DNA from: Streptomyces sp. CNQ-509
GTDB lineage: Bacteria; Actinomycetota; Actinomycetes; Streptomycetales; Streptomycetaceae
Reading direction: 5' to 3'
NCBI RefSeq assembly: GCF_001011035.1
Contig: NZ_CP011492.1
Location: 7,952,951-8,016,950, forward strand
Length of the DNA stretch: 64,000 bases
The notes below the pieces were generated by a model. That model made no database searches. It was not told the origin of the DNA and saw only the letters and a list, made by a program, of their open reading frames with translations. The position numbers were made by a program, and so were the translations under genes. This document shows positions 7,693 to 15,791 of the stretch, in pieces. Every line of letters starts with the position of its first letter. The first letter of the stretch is position 1.

Positions 7693-10148
7693 CCGACAGG
7701 ACCGCCACGGAGCCCGCCACCGCAGCACTGCGGTCCCTCGTCGGCAAGCTCACCCTGGAGCAGAAGGTACGGCTCCTCACCGGCGCCGACAACTGGGCCC
7801 TGCACGCCGAACCCGCCGTCGGCCTGCGCCGGATCGTCCTGTCCGACGGACCCGGCGGGGTGCGCGGCGAGAGCTGGGACGGCCGCTTCACGGCCCTCAA
7901 CCTGCCCTCCGCCACCGCACTGGCCGCCACCTGGGACCCCCGGATCGCCTACCGCTACGGCGCCGTCATCGCCTGCGAAGCCCGCCGCATGGGCGTCGAC
8001 GTCGTCCTCGGCCCCACCATCAACCTGCACCGCAGCCCCCTGGGCGGCCGGCACTTCGAGGCGTACTCCGAGGACCCGCTGCTCACCTCCCGGCTCGCCG
8101 CCGCGTTCGTCCGCGGGGTGCAGGACGGCGGCGTCGGCGCCACACCCAAGCACTACGTCGCCAACGACGCGGAGACCGACCGCTTCACGGTCGACAACCG
8201 CATCGGCGCGCGCGCCCTGCGCGAGCTGTACCTCGCCGCCTTCGAGGACACCGTGACCGGCGAGCGGCCCTGGATGATGATGTCCGCCTACAACTCCGTC
8301 AACGGCACCACGATGAGCGAGCATCCGCTGCTCGCCGAGCCGCTCTGCGGGGAGTGGGGCTTCGACGGCGTCGTGGTCTCCGACTGGTGGGCCGTCCGCA
8401 GCACCGAGCCCGCGGCGCTGGCGCGCCAGGACCTGGTGATGCCGGGGCCGGAAGGCCCCTGGGGCGGCAAGCTGACCGCTGCCGTGCGGGACGGGCGGGT
8501 GCCGGAGGAGGCCGTCGACGAGAAGGTGCTGCGGATCCTTCGCCTCGCGGTCCGTGTGGGTGCGCTGGAGGGTTTCGCGCCGGCCGTCGCCGCACCGCCG
8601 GCCGGGGAGGACGGGCCCGCGCTCGCGCGGGAGGTGGCCGCCGCCGGCACCGTGCTCGTACGTAACAGCGGTGAGCTGCCCTGGTCGGCGGACGGCCTGC
8701 GCTCCGTCGCCGTCATCGGGCACCTCGGCTTCCTGCCCCGCACCCAGGGCGGCGGCAGCGCCACCGTCGAGCCCGCCCGGGCCGTCTCGCCGCTGGAGGG
8801 TCTACGGGCCGCGCTGCCCGCCACCCGCGTCGACTGGCACCTCGGCGCGCTCGCCCAGCGCGGCATCGCCCCCTTCGCGGGCAGCGACCTCACCGATCCG
8901 GTCAGCGGCCGGCCCGGCGTGCGCCTCGTGTGCCGAGGCGCCGACGGCACCGTGATCCTCGACGAGCACCGGCGCGACGCCAACCTGGCCCGCCTGGGCT
9001 CGGCCAGGCTGGCCCACACCGCGACCGTGGAGGTCACCGCGCGCTATCTGCCCGCGCGCTCCGGTCCGGTACGGATCGGTGTCGCGGGCGCCGGAACCCT
9101 CCGGCTGCTCGTCGACGGCACCGAACTCCTGCGGGAAGAACTCGTCCACACCGGCGAGGAGTTCGGCGGCGGGCTCGTCTCCCCGCCGCACGCGAGCGCG
9201 CCCGTCGAACTCGACGCCGGCCGGCCGGTGGACATCGCCGTCCGCCTCGACCTGCCGCCGCGGCGGGGCCCGGACTCCGGCGTCACCCTCGTCGCCGGGC
9301 TCGACCTGGACACCGGCGCACCCGACGCCGAGATCGCCGCGGCGGCCGCGGCGGCACGCGACGCCGACGCCGCGCTCGTCGTCGTCGGCACCGGTCCCGA
9401 GGTGGAGAGCGAGGGATTCGACCGCACCACCCTCGCCCTCCCCGGCCGGCAGGACGACCTGGTCCGCGCGGTCGCCGCGGCCAATCCCCGCACGGTGGTC
9501 GCCGTGAACGCGGGCGCGCCGGTGCTGCTGCCGTGGCGGGACGACGTCGCCGCCGTGCTGCTCACCTGGTTCGGCGGCCAGGAGTTCGGACACGCGCTCG
9601 CCGACGTGCTGCTCGGCACGGTGGAGCCCGGCGGCCGGCTGCCCACGACCTGGCCGGTGGACGAGGCGGACGTACCCGTGCTGTCCACCACGCCGGCGGC
9701 GGGACGGCTGCCGTACGACGAGGGCATCCGGATCGGCTACCGCGCCTGGCTGGAGTCCGGCACCGAGCCCGCGTACCCGTTCGGACACGGCCTCGGATAC
9801 ACCACCTGGGCCCCGCCGGCGGCCGGGATCCCCGGCGAACTCGCCGCCGGTGACGATCTGCTGCTCACCGTCGCCCTGCGCAACACCGGAGAGCGCCGCG
9901 GCAAGCAGGTGGTCCAGGCGTACCTGTCCCGCCCCGCCGGCGCCGTCGACCGGCCGGTGCGCTGGCTGGCCGGCCACGCGACCGTGACCGCGGGCCCGGG
10001 GCAGACCGCCACCGCCGACCTGCGGATCCCGGCCCGCGCGTTCCAGCACTGGGACGGCGCCTGGCGCACCGAACCGGGCGACTTCCAGGTGCACCTCGGC
10101 TTCAGCTCGGCGGATCTCGCGGTCACCGGCACCGTACGGATCCACTGA
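7689..10148 (+). CDS. GH3 family beta-glucosidase-like glycosidase
   Basis: An 819-residue glycoside hydrolase of family 3 without a signal peptide, hence probably cytoplasmic. The N-terminal barrel carries LGPTINLHRSPLGGRHFEAYSED, KHYVAND and the nucleophile in VVSDWW (about Asp232). An insert around residues 400-530 looks like a PA14-type carbohydrate-binding subdomain. The second domain (GQEFGHALADVLLG, GRLPTTWP) and a C-terminal fibronectin-III-like domain (NTGERRGKQVVQAYLS) follow. It is coupled by ATGA to the importer, so the likely job is to cleave imported beta-oligosaccharides to monosaccharides. Exact linkage cannot be read from sequence. Confidence 0.92.
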   Translation: MTDRTATEPATAALRSLVGKLTLEQKVRLLTGADNWALHAEPAVGLRRIVLSDGPGGVRGESWDGRFTALNLPSATALAATWDPRIAYRYGAVIACEARRMGVDVVLGPTINLHRSPLGGRHFEAYSEDPLLTSRLAAAFVRGVQDGGVGATPKHYVANDAETDRFTVDNRIGARALRELYLAAFEDTVTGERPWMMMSAYNSVNGTTMSEHPLLAEPLCGEWGFDGVVVSDWWAVRSTEPAALARQDLVMPGPEGPWGGKLTAAVRDGRVPEEAVDEKVLRILRLAVRVGALEGFAPAVAAPPAGEDGPALAREVAAAGTVLVRNSGELPWSADGLRSVAVIGHLGFLPRTQGGGSATVEPARAVSPLEGLRAALPATRVDWHLGALAQRGIAPFAGSDLTDPVSGRPGVRLVCRGADGTVILDEHRRDANLARLGSARLAHTATVEVTARYLPARSGPVRIGVAGAGTLRLLVDGTELLREELVHTGEEFGGGLVSPPHASAPVELDAGRPVDIAVRLDLPPRRGPDSGVTLVAGLDLDTGAPDAEIAAAAAAARDADAALVVVGTGPEVESEGFDRTTLALPGRQDDLVRAVAAANPRTVVAVNAGAPVLLPWRDDVAAVLLTWFGGQEFGHALADVLLGTVEPGGRLPTTWPVDEADVPVLSTTPAAGRLPYDEGIRIGYRAWLESGTEPAYPFGHGLGYTTWAPPAAGIPGELAAGDDLLLTVALRNTGERRGKQVVQAYLSRPAGAVDRPVRWLAGHATVTAGPGQTATADLRIPARAFQHWDGAWRTEPGDFQVHLGFSSADLAVTGTVRIH

Positions 10149-10227
10149 GACCACCCCGCACCGGAGAGGAGGACCGCAACCGCATCGGCACCACCCCCCA
10201 CCGAACCTTCGTTCCCAGGAGAGCCGC

Positions 10228-11319
10228 ATGCACAGAAAAGCACGAAAGCTCCTGCTCGCCTTCCTCGCCGCGGTGGCGGTGCTCGTCACCGTCATCGCCC
10301 CGGGACAGGCCACCGCCGGACCGGCGCCCGAAGGCGCCGCGCCCGCGGACGCCGCACCCGAGGCGGCCGTGCCGTGGCTGAAGACCGAGGGCAACCGCAT
10401 CAAGGACGCGGCGGGCAACCCCGTCACGCTCCGCGGCGTATCGATGATCGGGCCGCGCCACAACAACGAGTGCAGCTCATGCAACCCCAAGCCGATGGCG
10501 GAGCTCATCAACCGGGCCACCGACCCCGCCCTGGGCTGGCACTCCAAGGTGATCCGGCTGCCCGTCACCGAATGGGCGCCCAACGACTCGCTCAGCCTGG
10601 AGGAGAACTTCCGCCAGCACATCGACCCGTACGTCCAGCAGGCCGTCGCCCGCGGTGTCTACATCATCGTGGACCTGCACAAGGTGCAGGACTACGGCGG
10701 CACGAGCGGGATGCCGCAACAGCGCGTCCAGGACTTCTGGTCGTACGTCGCACCGAAGTACAAGGACATCCCGAACGTCATCTTCGAGGTCTACAACGAG
10801 CCCATCAACCCCGACTCCTGGGCGACCTGGAAGAGCTACATCCAGCCCGTCGTGAACAGGGTCCGCGCCGCCGCCCCGAAGAACCTCATCCTCATGGGCG
10901 GCCCGCAGTGGAGCACCCGCGTCAACCAGGCCGCCGCCGACCCCGTCAGCGGCGGGAACATCGCGTACGTCTACCACCTCTACCCCAACCAGGGCGCGGC
11001 GACCGCCGCCAACCTCGACGCGAAGTTCGGCAACGCTGCGAAGAAGATCCCGGTGATCCTCACCGAGTTCGGCTGGAACCCGGAAGGCCCCTGGTCCGAC
11101 CCGGTCACCAAGGGCACCACCTCGGGCTGGGGCACGCCGCTGCGCCAGTACCTGGACGCACGCCCGGAGATCAGCTGGGTGGCGTGGGCGTACAGCAACT
11201 ACTGGAAGCCCATGATGTACGACCACGACTGGAACCTGCTCGGCGGTGAGCACCAGGGCCAGTTCATTAAGAAGTGGCTGGCCGAAAAGAAGACCGCCAA
11301 CCAGCCTGCACACGGCTGA
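10228..11319 (+). CDS. Secreted GH5 endoglucanase-like glycosidase
   Basis: A 363-residue exported protein with a Sec signal peptide (KARKLLLAFLAAVAVLVTV, cleavage probably after ATA near residue 30). The catalytic domain has the family-5 pattern: GNPVTLRGVSMIGP, VDLHKVQDYGG, general acid in FEVYNEP (about Glu191), a His-containing YVYHLYPNQG, and nucleophile in ILTEFGW (about Glu280). There is no carbohydrate-binding module, unusual for Streptomyces cellulases. A ribosome site AGGAGAG precedes the ATG. It ends the cluster and is followed by a strong hairpin. It could act on cellulose, beta-glucan or a mannan. Confidence 0.92.
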   Translation: MHRKARKLLLAFLAAVAVLVTVIAPGQATAGPAPEGAAPADAAPEAAVPWLKTEGNRIKDAAGNPVTLRGVSMIGPRHNNECSSCNPKPMAELINRATDPALGWHSKVIRLPVTEWAPNDSLSLEENFRQHIDPYVQQAVARGVYIIVDLHKVQDYGGTSGMPQQRVQDFWSYVAPKYKDIPNVIFEVYNEPINPDSWATWKSYIQPVVNRVRAAAPKNLILMGGPQWSTRVNQAAADPVSGGNIAYVYHLYPNQGAATAANLDAKFGNAAKKIPVILTEFGWNPEGPWSDPVTKGTTSGWGTPLRQYLDARPEISWVAWAYSNYWKPMMYDHDWNLLGGEHQGQFIKKWLAEKKTANQPAHG

Positions 11320-11330
11320 CCCGGCACACC

Positions 11331-11357
11331 GGCTCCGCCGCCCCCCGCGGCGGAGCC
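11331..11357 (+). terminator. Hairpin terminator after the GH3/GH5 cluster
   Basis: A perfect 10-bp inverted repeat, GGCTCCGCCG at 11331-11340 and CGGCGGAGCC at 11348-11357, lies 12 bases after the GH5 stop. There is no T tract, as is usual for actinobacterial terminators. Confidence 0.75.
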
Positions 11358-11514
11358 CGCCCGCGGGGGGACCGCTGTTACGGTCGAGTCGCCGCGAAGC
11401 GAAGCCCGGGGCCCTCGGGGATACAGCCGGCCCGCAGGCTTCGGCTCCCGTCTTCTCCGCCGCCAGGTCCGGCGTCAGCTCCGCCGGCTTTCGCTGTCCC
11501 GCCCGGCTCCCCGG

Positions 11515-12689
11515 TCAGGTGGTGAAGCGGTACGTGCCCGCCGTCGCGCGGTAGACGGCGTAGCGCTCGCCGCCCGGGTGGTCTCGTGCCGCAGGAAGCG
11601 GACTTCGAAGGGAGCGGATCGCGGTGCCGCGGACCGGTATGCAGACCTCCGCGGTGGTGTGGTACGGCACGGTGACCTCCATGCCGGTACGCCCGTCCGC
11701 CTGCCGGCGCCACGGCGAAGCCACCGTGCCGCGGACCGTCTCCAGGCGGGCCGCCACGTCTCGCGCGACGACAGCCCGTTGGTGTGGTCGGGGAAGAGCA
11801 CGGTCGCGAGGTTCACGCGCGGCGCGTAGCAGCCGGTCCAGCAGCGAGGCGCGGGACGGGGTGCAGGTGGGAGCGCCCGCGTAGAAGTCGGCGAGACGCA
11901 TACCGCGGCGCGCCATGCCGTCGATGACGGGCGTTGTCACCAGTGGTGAGCCGTGGCAACCGGGGTCGCCGTAGCCGAGATCGTCGCAGTAGACGATCAC
12001 CAGCGTCCGGCGCGTCAGTCTCCTGCGGTCGAGGTGGCGCAGGAGCACGCCGAGGTAGTGGTCGAGCTGCTCGACCAGGTCGCCGTAGGCGCCGGCGGCC
12101 GACGCGCCGTGGAAGCGGGGCTCGACCCGGTAGGGGGCGTGCGGTCCGAGGTGGGAGAGGACGGCGAGGAACGGGCCGTCGCGGTGGTCGTCGACGAAGT
12201 CGAGGGCGGCGTCGGTGAGGCGGCGCGCGGCCGTCGCCGGGTCGGCGTCGTCCACGACGGCCTTCCGGCCCTCGTACCAGGCCAGCGGCATGACGTCGGT
12301 GCCATACAGGGTGCCCTCGAAGCGGCCGAAGCCGTGATCGAGCGGGTGCCGGCCCGGCCCCGCGCCGAGCCGCCCCTGACCGAACAGCCCGGTGGCGTAG
12401 CCCGCGCTCCGAGCAGCTTCGCGACGGTGACCGCGTCCGGCGGCAGGCCGGCGTCGGTGCCGGGGGCGGTGGAGGCGGGCAGGCCGTAACGCGCCCCGTA
12501 GCGCCCGGTGAGCAGGCCGGCGCGGGACGGCGTGCCGGTCGGGGCGGCGGCGTACATCGCCTCGCAGACGACGCCGTCGGCCGCAAGCCGGGTCATCGCG
12601 AGCGTACGGACGAGGCGTGAGCCGGAAGGGCCGAGATCACCGATGCCCAGGTCGTCCGCCAGAACCACGACAACGTTCGGTGGCATCAT
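11515..12689 (-). pseudogene. Mosaic pseudogene: sulfatase 1 + sulfatase 2 + alpha-L-rhamnosidase tail
   Basis: Reading leftward from an ATG at 12689, the frame begins as an arylsulfatase (MMPPNVVVVLADDLGIGD). The signature reads TGTPSR: the Cys or Ser needed for formylglycine is Gly52 (codon GGC at 12534-12536). A frameshift near 12405 moves the sulfatase to another frame (GYATGLFGQGRLG, HPLDHGFGRFEGTLYGTDV). Near 11990-12005 the C-terminal half is replaced by the N-terminus of a second sulfatase (CDDLGYGDPGCHGSP, then intact TCTPSRASLL with Cys codon at 11863-11865). That one shifts frame (VNLATVLFPDHTNGLSSRE) and is cut near 11760, where the final domain of a GH78-like rhamnosidase begins (RLETVRGTVASPWRR to GTYRFTT). 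No product is expected to be functional. Confidence 0.85.
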
Positions 12690-12871
12690 GCCCCCGCCTC
12701 TTTCCCATGGCAGGAACATGTCGACCATAGAAGCCCTCTGTCAGGCAGCCGCCTTTGGCGACGGGAGGGCGGACCTTCTCCACTGTGAGGCGAAAGTGGT
12801 CCCGCTTCAGCGTCCCCGGTGCCCGGTGCCGTCCGGTCACCGGGGACGCGGCGGTCACCGCAGGGCCGGCT

Positions 12872-13258
12872 CTACCACTGAGGGGAAGGTTCGCCGGGCG
12901 CGAGCGGTGTGGGGGTGCCGGTCTCCTCGGGGACGGGGGTCGGCTCTCCCGGCTCCTCGCCCGGCGTGCCGGGCACCGAGGGAACGGGGGTCGGCTCATC
13001 CTGCGGCTCGCTCGGAGTGCCAGGCGCCGAGGGGACGGCGGTCGGCTCGCTGGGCGGGCCGGACTCCGAGGGGACGGGAGTCGGCTCGCCGGGCACCTCG
13101 CTCGGAGTGGCGGACTCCTGCGGGCCGGAGCCGCCTGCCGGCTTCTCGGCGCCGGTGGTGGCGTGGGCGAGGGCGCCCAGGCCGCCGACGGTCAGGACGC
13201 CCGCGGCGGTGGCAGCGAGGATCAGGCGGCGCGGACGCCTGCGGTGAGGGGTCGTCAA
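12872..13258 (-). CDS. Secreted or membrane-anchored Pro/Glu-rich protein
   Basis: A 128-residue protein. The chosen start is TTG at 13258, five bases after AGGAG; no ATG fits the membrane segment better. A basic stretch (PHRRRPRRL) precedes a single hydrophobic helix (ILAATAAGVLTVGGLGALA). The rest is a low-complexity tail with four or five repeats of the type PSEPTPVPS or PGEPTPVP, rich in Pro, Glu, Ser and Thr and ending PSPQW. It is likely a cell-wall-spanning tail. No enzyme domain is visible. It is divergent from the sigma factor gene, so it may be part of that factor's regulon. Confidence 0.65.
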   Translation of the reverse strand: MTTPHRRRPRRLILAATAAGVLTVGGLGALAHATTGAEKPAGGSGPQESATPSEVPGEPTPVPSESGPPSEPTAVPSAPGTPSEPQDEPTPVPSVPGTPGEEPGEPTPVPEETGTPTPLAPGEPSPQW

Positions 13259-13452
13259 GGTGACTCCTGATGCGTGGTGGTGGACCGGCCCCGGCGGTCG
13301 CCGGGGCCCCTGCATGAGAGGAGTACGGACCCGGGGATGCCCCGGGTTGCATCGCCTGTCCACGGGAATTTCCGCCCGGCTGCGTGCAACCTCCCGCCGC
13401 CCGCTCACGTAGAGACTGTGAGAAGCGGTGTGTGAGCCGAAGGGCTGGGTGG

Positions 13453-13962
13453 GTGAGGGAAGCGGTACGGGAGCGGGAGTTCCGGGAGTTCGCCGAGGCG
13501 CGGCAGGCGGACCTCAGACGCAGCGCGTACCTGCTCTGCGGTGACTGGCACCAGGCCCAGGACCTGACCCAGACCACGCTGATGAAGCTCTACGCGGCCT
13601 GGGGGCGGGTCCGCCGGGACGGCAATGTGGACGCGTACGCCCGTACCATCCTCACCCGCGTCTTCATCGACCAGCTCCGCCGCCGCACCTGGCGCGAGGA
13701 ACTCGTGGAGGAGGTGCCCGAGGCGCAGCCGGCGCCCCCGGCCACCCGGGAACTGCGGCTGGTGATGCAATCCGCGCTGAGGGAACTGCCGCCCAGGTAC
13801 CGGGCGGTGCTGGTGCTGCGGTTCTGGGAGGACTGGAGTGTGGAGCAGACCGCCGAGGCGCTCCGGGTCAGCCCGGGAACGGTCAAGAGCCAGAGCGCGC
13901 GGGGACTGCGCCGGCTGCGTCAGCTCCTCGGAACGCTCGCCCAGGAGGTGAACGGAAGGTGA
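13453..13962 (+). CDS. SigE-family ECF RNA polymerase sigma factor
   Basis: About 169 residues from a GTG at 13453; an in-frame GTG at 13432 and an ATG at 13384 are alternatives. Region 2 reads EFREFAEARQADLRRSAYLLCGDWHQAQDLTQTTLMKLYAAW and region 4 reads LRELPPRYRAVLVLRFWEDWSVEQTAEALRVSPGTVKSQSARGL, a clear helix-turn-helix. This is the Streptomyces SigE-type ECF group usually encoded beside a small membrane regulator. Its stop overlaps the next start by GTGA, so the pair is co-translated. Confidence 0.92.
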   Translation: MREAVREREFREFAEARQADLRRSAYLLCGDWHQAQDLTQTTLMKLYAAWGRVRRDGNVDAYARTILTRVFIDQLRRRTWREELVEEVPEAQPAPPATRELRLVMQSALRELPPRYRAVLVLRFWEDWSVEQTAEALRVSPGTVKSQSARGLRRLRQLLGTLAQEVNGR

Positions 13963-14357
13963 GGCGGGAGATGGACGAGTACGAGTCCGCCGACCTGCAC
14001 CGCGCCTTCGCGGCGATGGCGGACGATCCCACGGCGCCGCCGATGCCCAGCGTCACCGACGCGGCCGTCGACGGCGGACGCCGTATCCGCCGCCGCCGCG
14101 CAAGCGCAGCCGCCGGCAGCGCGCTGGCGGTCGTCGCCCTTGCCGTCGGCCTCGCGGCGGGCCTGCCCGGTCCGGGTGCCGAGGACCGTTCCAGGCCCGC
14201 CACCCCGCCGCCCAGTGGTCCACCGGCGTCGCCAGCGCCGTCCACGCCTCCGTCGGAGGTCCCCAGCGGGGTTCCCACACCGACGCGGAACGACGACGGC
14301 GCCGGTGCACCGGGAGTGCCGTCCACCGGGATTCCCCCGTCCACCGACTCCCGGTAG
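13959..14357 (+). CDS. Small membrane protein, probable regulator of the adjacent sigma factor
   Basis: A 132-residue protein coupled to the sigma gene (GTGA). Residues 1-50 are a cytoplasmic acidic/basic segment (ESADLHRAFAAMADD...), followed by RRIRRRR, one membrane helix (SALAVVALAVGLAAGL) and an external Pro/Ser/Thr-rich tail. The order cytoplasmic head, single helix, external tail is that of anti-sigma factors partnered with SigE-family sigma factors. No zinc-binding HxxxCxxC is present, so the anti-sigma assignment rests on position. Confidence 0.75.
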   Translation: MRREMDEYESADLHRAFAAMADDPTAPPMPSVTDAAVDGGRRIRRRRASAAAGSALAVVALAVGLAAGLPGPGAEDRSRPATPPPSGPPASPAPSTPPSEVPSGVPTPTRNDDGAGAPGVPSTGIPPSTDSR

Positions 14358-14456
14358 CAGGGCGGTGCGCCCGGGCCACGGCACGAGGCTCCGTCCCGCG
14401 TCCCCGCCACGTGCGCGGTCGCACACCGGGGCAGGGCGGCAGAGCCGCCGCACCGC

Positions 14457-15599
14457 CTACTCGAAGAACTTCAGGCTGTAGCCCACGTTGGTGGTGCTTC
14501 CGGGGACGTTGGCGCGCCGGTACGTGGTGTTGCTCCACCAGACCGCCGTCCCGGAGTACCAGAAGCGGTTGGACCACGTGTACGGGGTGCCCTTGGCCAC
14601 CGCGTGGAACATCGTGGGGAAGCGGTTGCCGGATGGCGGGCCGGCGTTCACGTCGCCCTGCGGAAGGATGAACGTGTGGTGGCCGGGACCGTTGACGTTC
14701 ACCGTCGGTGTCCAGCCGGACATCATGGACGGGGCGTGCGAGCCGAAGAGGCAGCCGTTGCTCTTGTACCAGTCCCAGACGTAGGTGGGATCGCCGCCGG
14801 CCCTCAGCCGCAGGTCGGCGATGCAGTACTTGTCGCTCCAACTGCCGTTCGCGGAGTAGACGACGTGCAACTGGCCATCGGGATCGACGATCGGCTGGGG
14901 CGCTTCGTTGATGTACGGGTTGCCCACGACGCGCTCCCACGGCTCACGCGGCTGCGAGATGATGTAGCGCCCGCCGGTGGACGCCGTAGGGCTGCTCATC
15001 CGGGCGACGTAGAGGTTCTGTTCGACGTTGGTGTCGCCGGCCCAGCCCGACCACACGAACCAGCGCTGCCCGCCGAACGTGAAGGGCACCCCGTCGATGG
15101 CCCACTTGTCGCCGGGCAGGGCGACCTTCACGGCCGCGGAGTATCCGGACGTCGGGTTCGGGGAGCCGATGTGGTACATCCGGTGGGCCGCGCCGCGGCC
15201 GGCGGCGAAGTAGATGCGGTACTGGCCGTCGTGGTGGACGATCTCCGGCGCCCAGACCTCGCCCAGATTCGCGGTGTCCTGCCACACCTGATGCTTGGGG
15301 GCGGTGGCCACGGCCTCCGGCGTCGACGCCGTCCGCACCGCGATGCCGCCGTCCACCGATTTGGCGGAGACGTAGAGGCTGCCCACCCTGATGACGCTGG
15401 GGTCGGCGCCGCCGACCAGGGCACGGCCGAGCGTGGAGGGCGGATCCGCCTTCGCCGCCGTCGCTGCTGCCGCCGCCCCCTGGGCCGCCGGGCCGGCGGG
15501 TCCGTCGCCGGGCCGGGTGGCGGTGGCGGTCTGTCCGAGGGCGAGTACGCCGATCAGCCCTAACGGGACGGCACCGGCGAGCCAACGGGAAGGGCGCAT
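14457..15599 (-). CDS. Secreted GH43-like glycosidase
   Basis: A 380-residue protein starting at the ATG at 15599, behind GAAGGAGACGTG. A Sec signal (WLAGAVPLGLIGVLALGQTATA) precedes an Ala-rich linker and a five-bladed beta-propeller. The catalytic base lies in GGADPSVIRVG (about Asp66), the transition-state modulator region in GEVWAPEIVHHDGQY, and the probable acid in YINEAPQPIVDPDG. This is the GH43/DUF377-like propeller pattern; arabinosidase or galactosidase activity is possible. It is separated by 190 bp from the PL8 operon and has its own LacI-type operator, so it is independently controlled. Confidence 0.82.
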   Translation of the reverse strand: MRPSRWLAGAVPLGLIGVLALGQTATATRPGDGPAGPAAQGAAAAATAAKADPPSTLGRALVGGADPSVIRVGSLYVSAKSVDGGIAVRTASTPEAVATAPKHQVWQDTANLGEVWAPEIVHHDGQYRIYFAAGRGAAHRMYHIGSPNPTSGYSAAVKVALPGDKWAIDGVPFTFGGQRWFVWSGWAGDTNVEQNLYVARMSSPTASTGGRYIISQPREPWERVVGNPYINEAPQPIVDPDGQLHVVYSANGSWSDKYCIADLRLRAGGDPTYVWDWYKSNGCLFGSHAPSMMSGWTPTVNVNGPGHHTFILPQGDVNAGPPSGNRFPTMFHAVAKGTPYTWSNRFWYSGTAVWWSNTTYRRANVPGSTTNVGYSLKFFE

Positions 15600-15626
15600 C
15601 ACGTCTCCTTCTGGCGTGTACATGAC

Positions 15627-15640
15627 TGAGAGCGCTCTCA
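15627..15640. promoter_or_regulatory. LacI-type operator TGAGAGCGCTCTCA upstream of the GH43 gene
   Basis: A perfect 14-bp palindrome ends 28 bases before the start codon of the GH43 gene. It differs from the CebR consensus TGGGAGCGCTCCCA at two symmetric positions, so it may bind CebR weakly or a CebR paralogue. Confidence 0.75.
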
Positions 15641-15791
15641 ACTGTCACAGCGGCGGGGAACCCTGTCAAGGAACGGAGCCGCGGCACTGCGAGCAGGCGC
15701 GGTGCGCAGGGTGGAACGGCGCCACCCCGTCGCGGCGCGTCCGCGCAGGGTGGCGCTCGCTCCCACCCGGAGCCGGCGCGGGGATGCCGGG

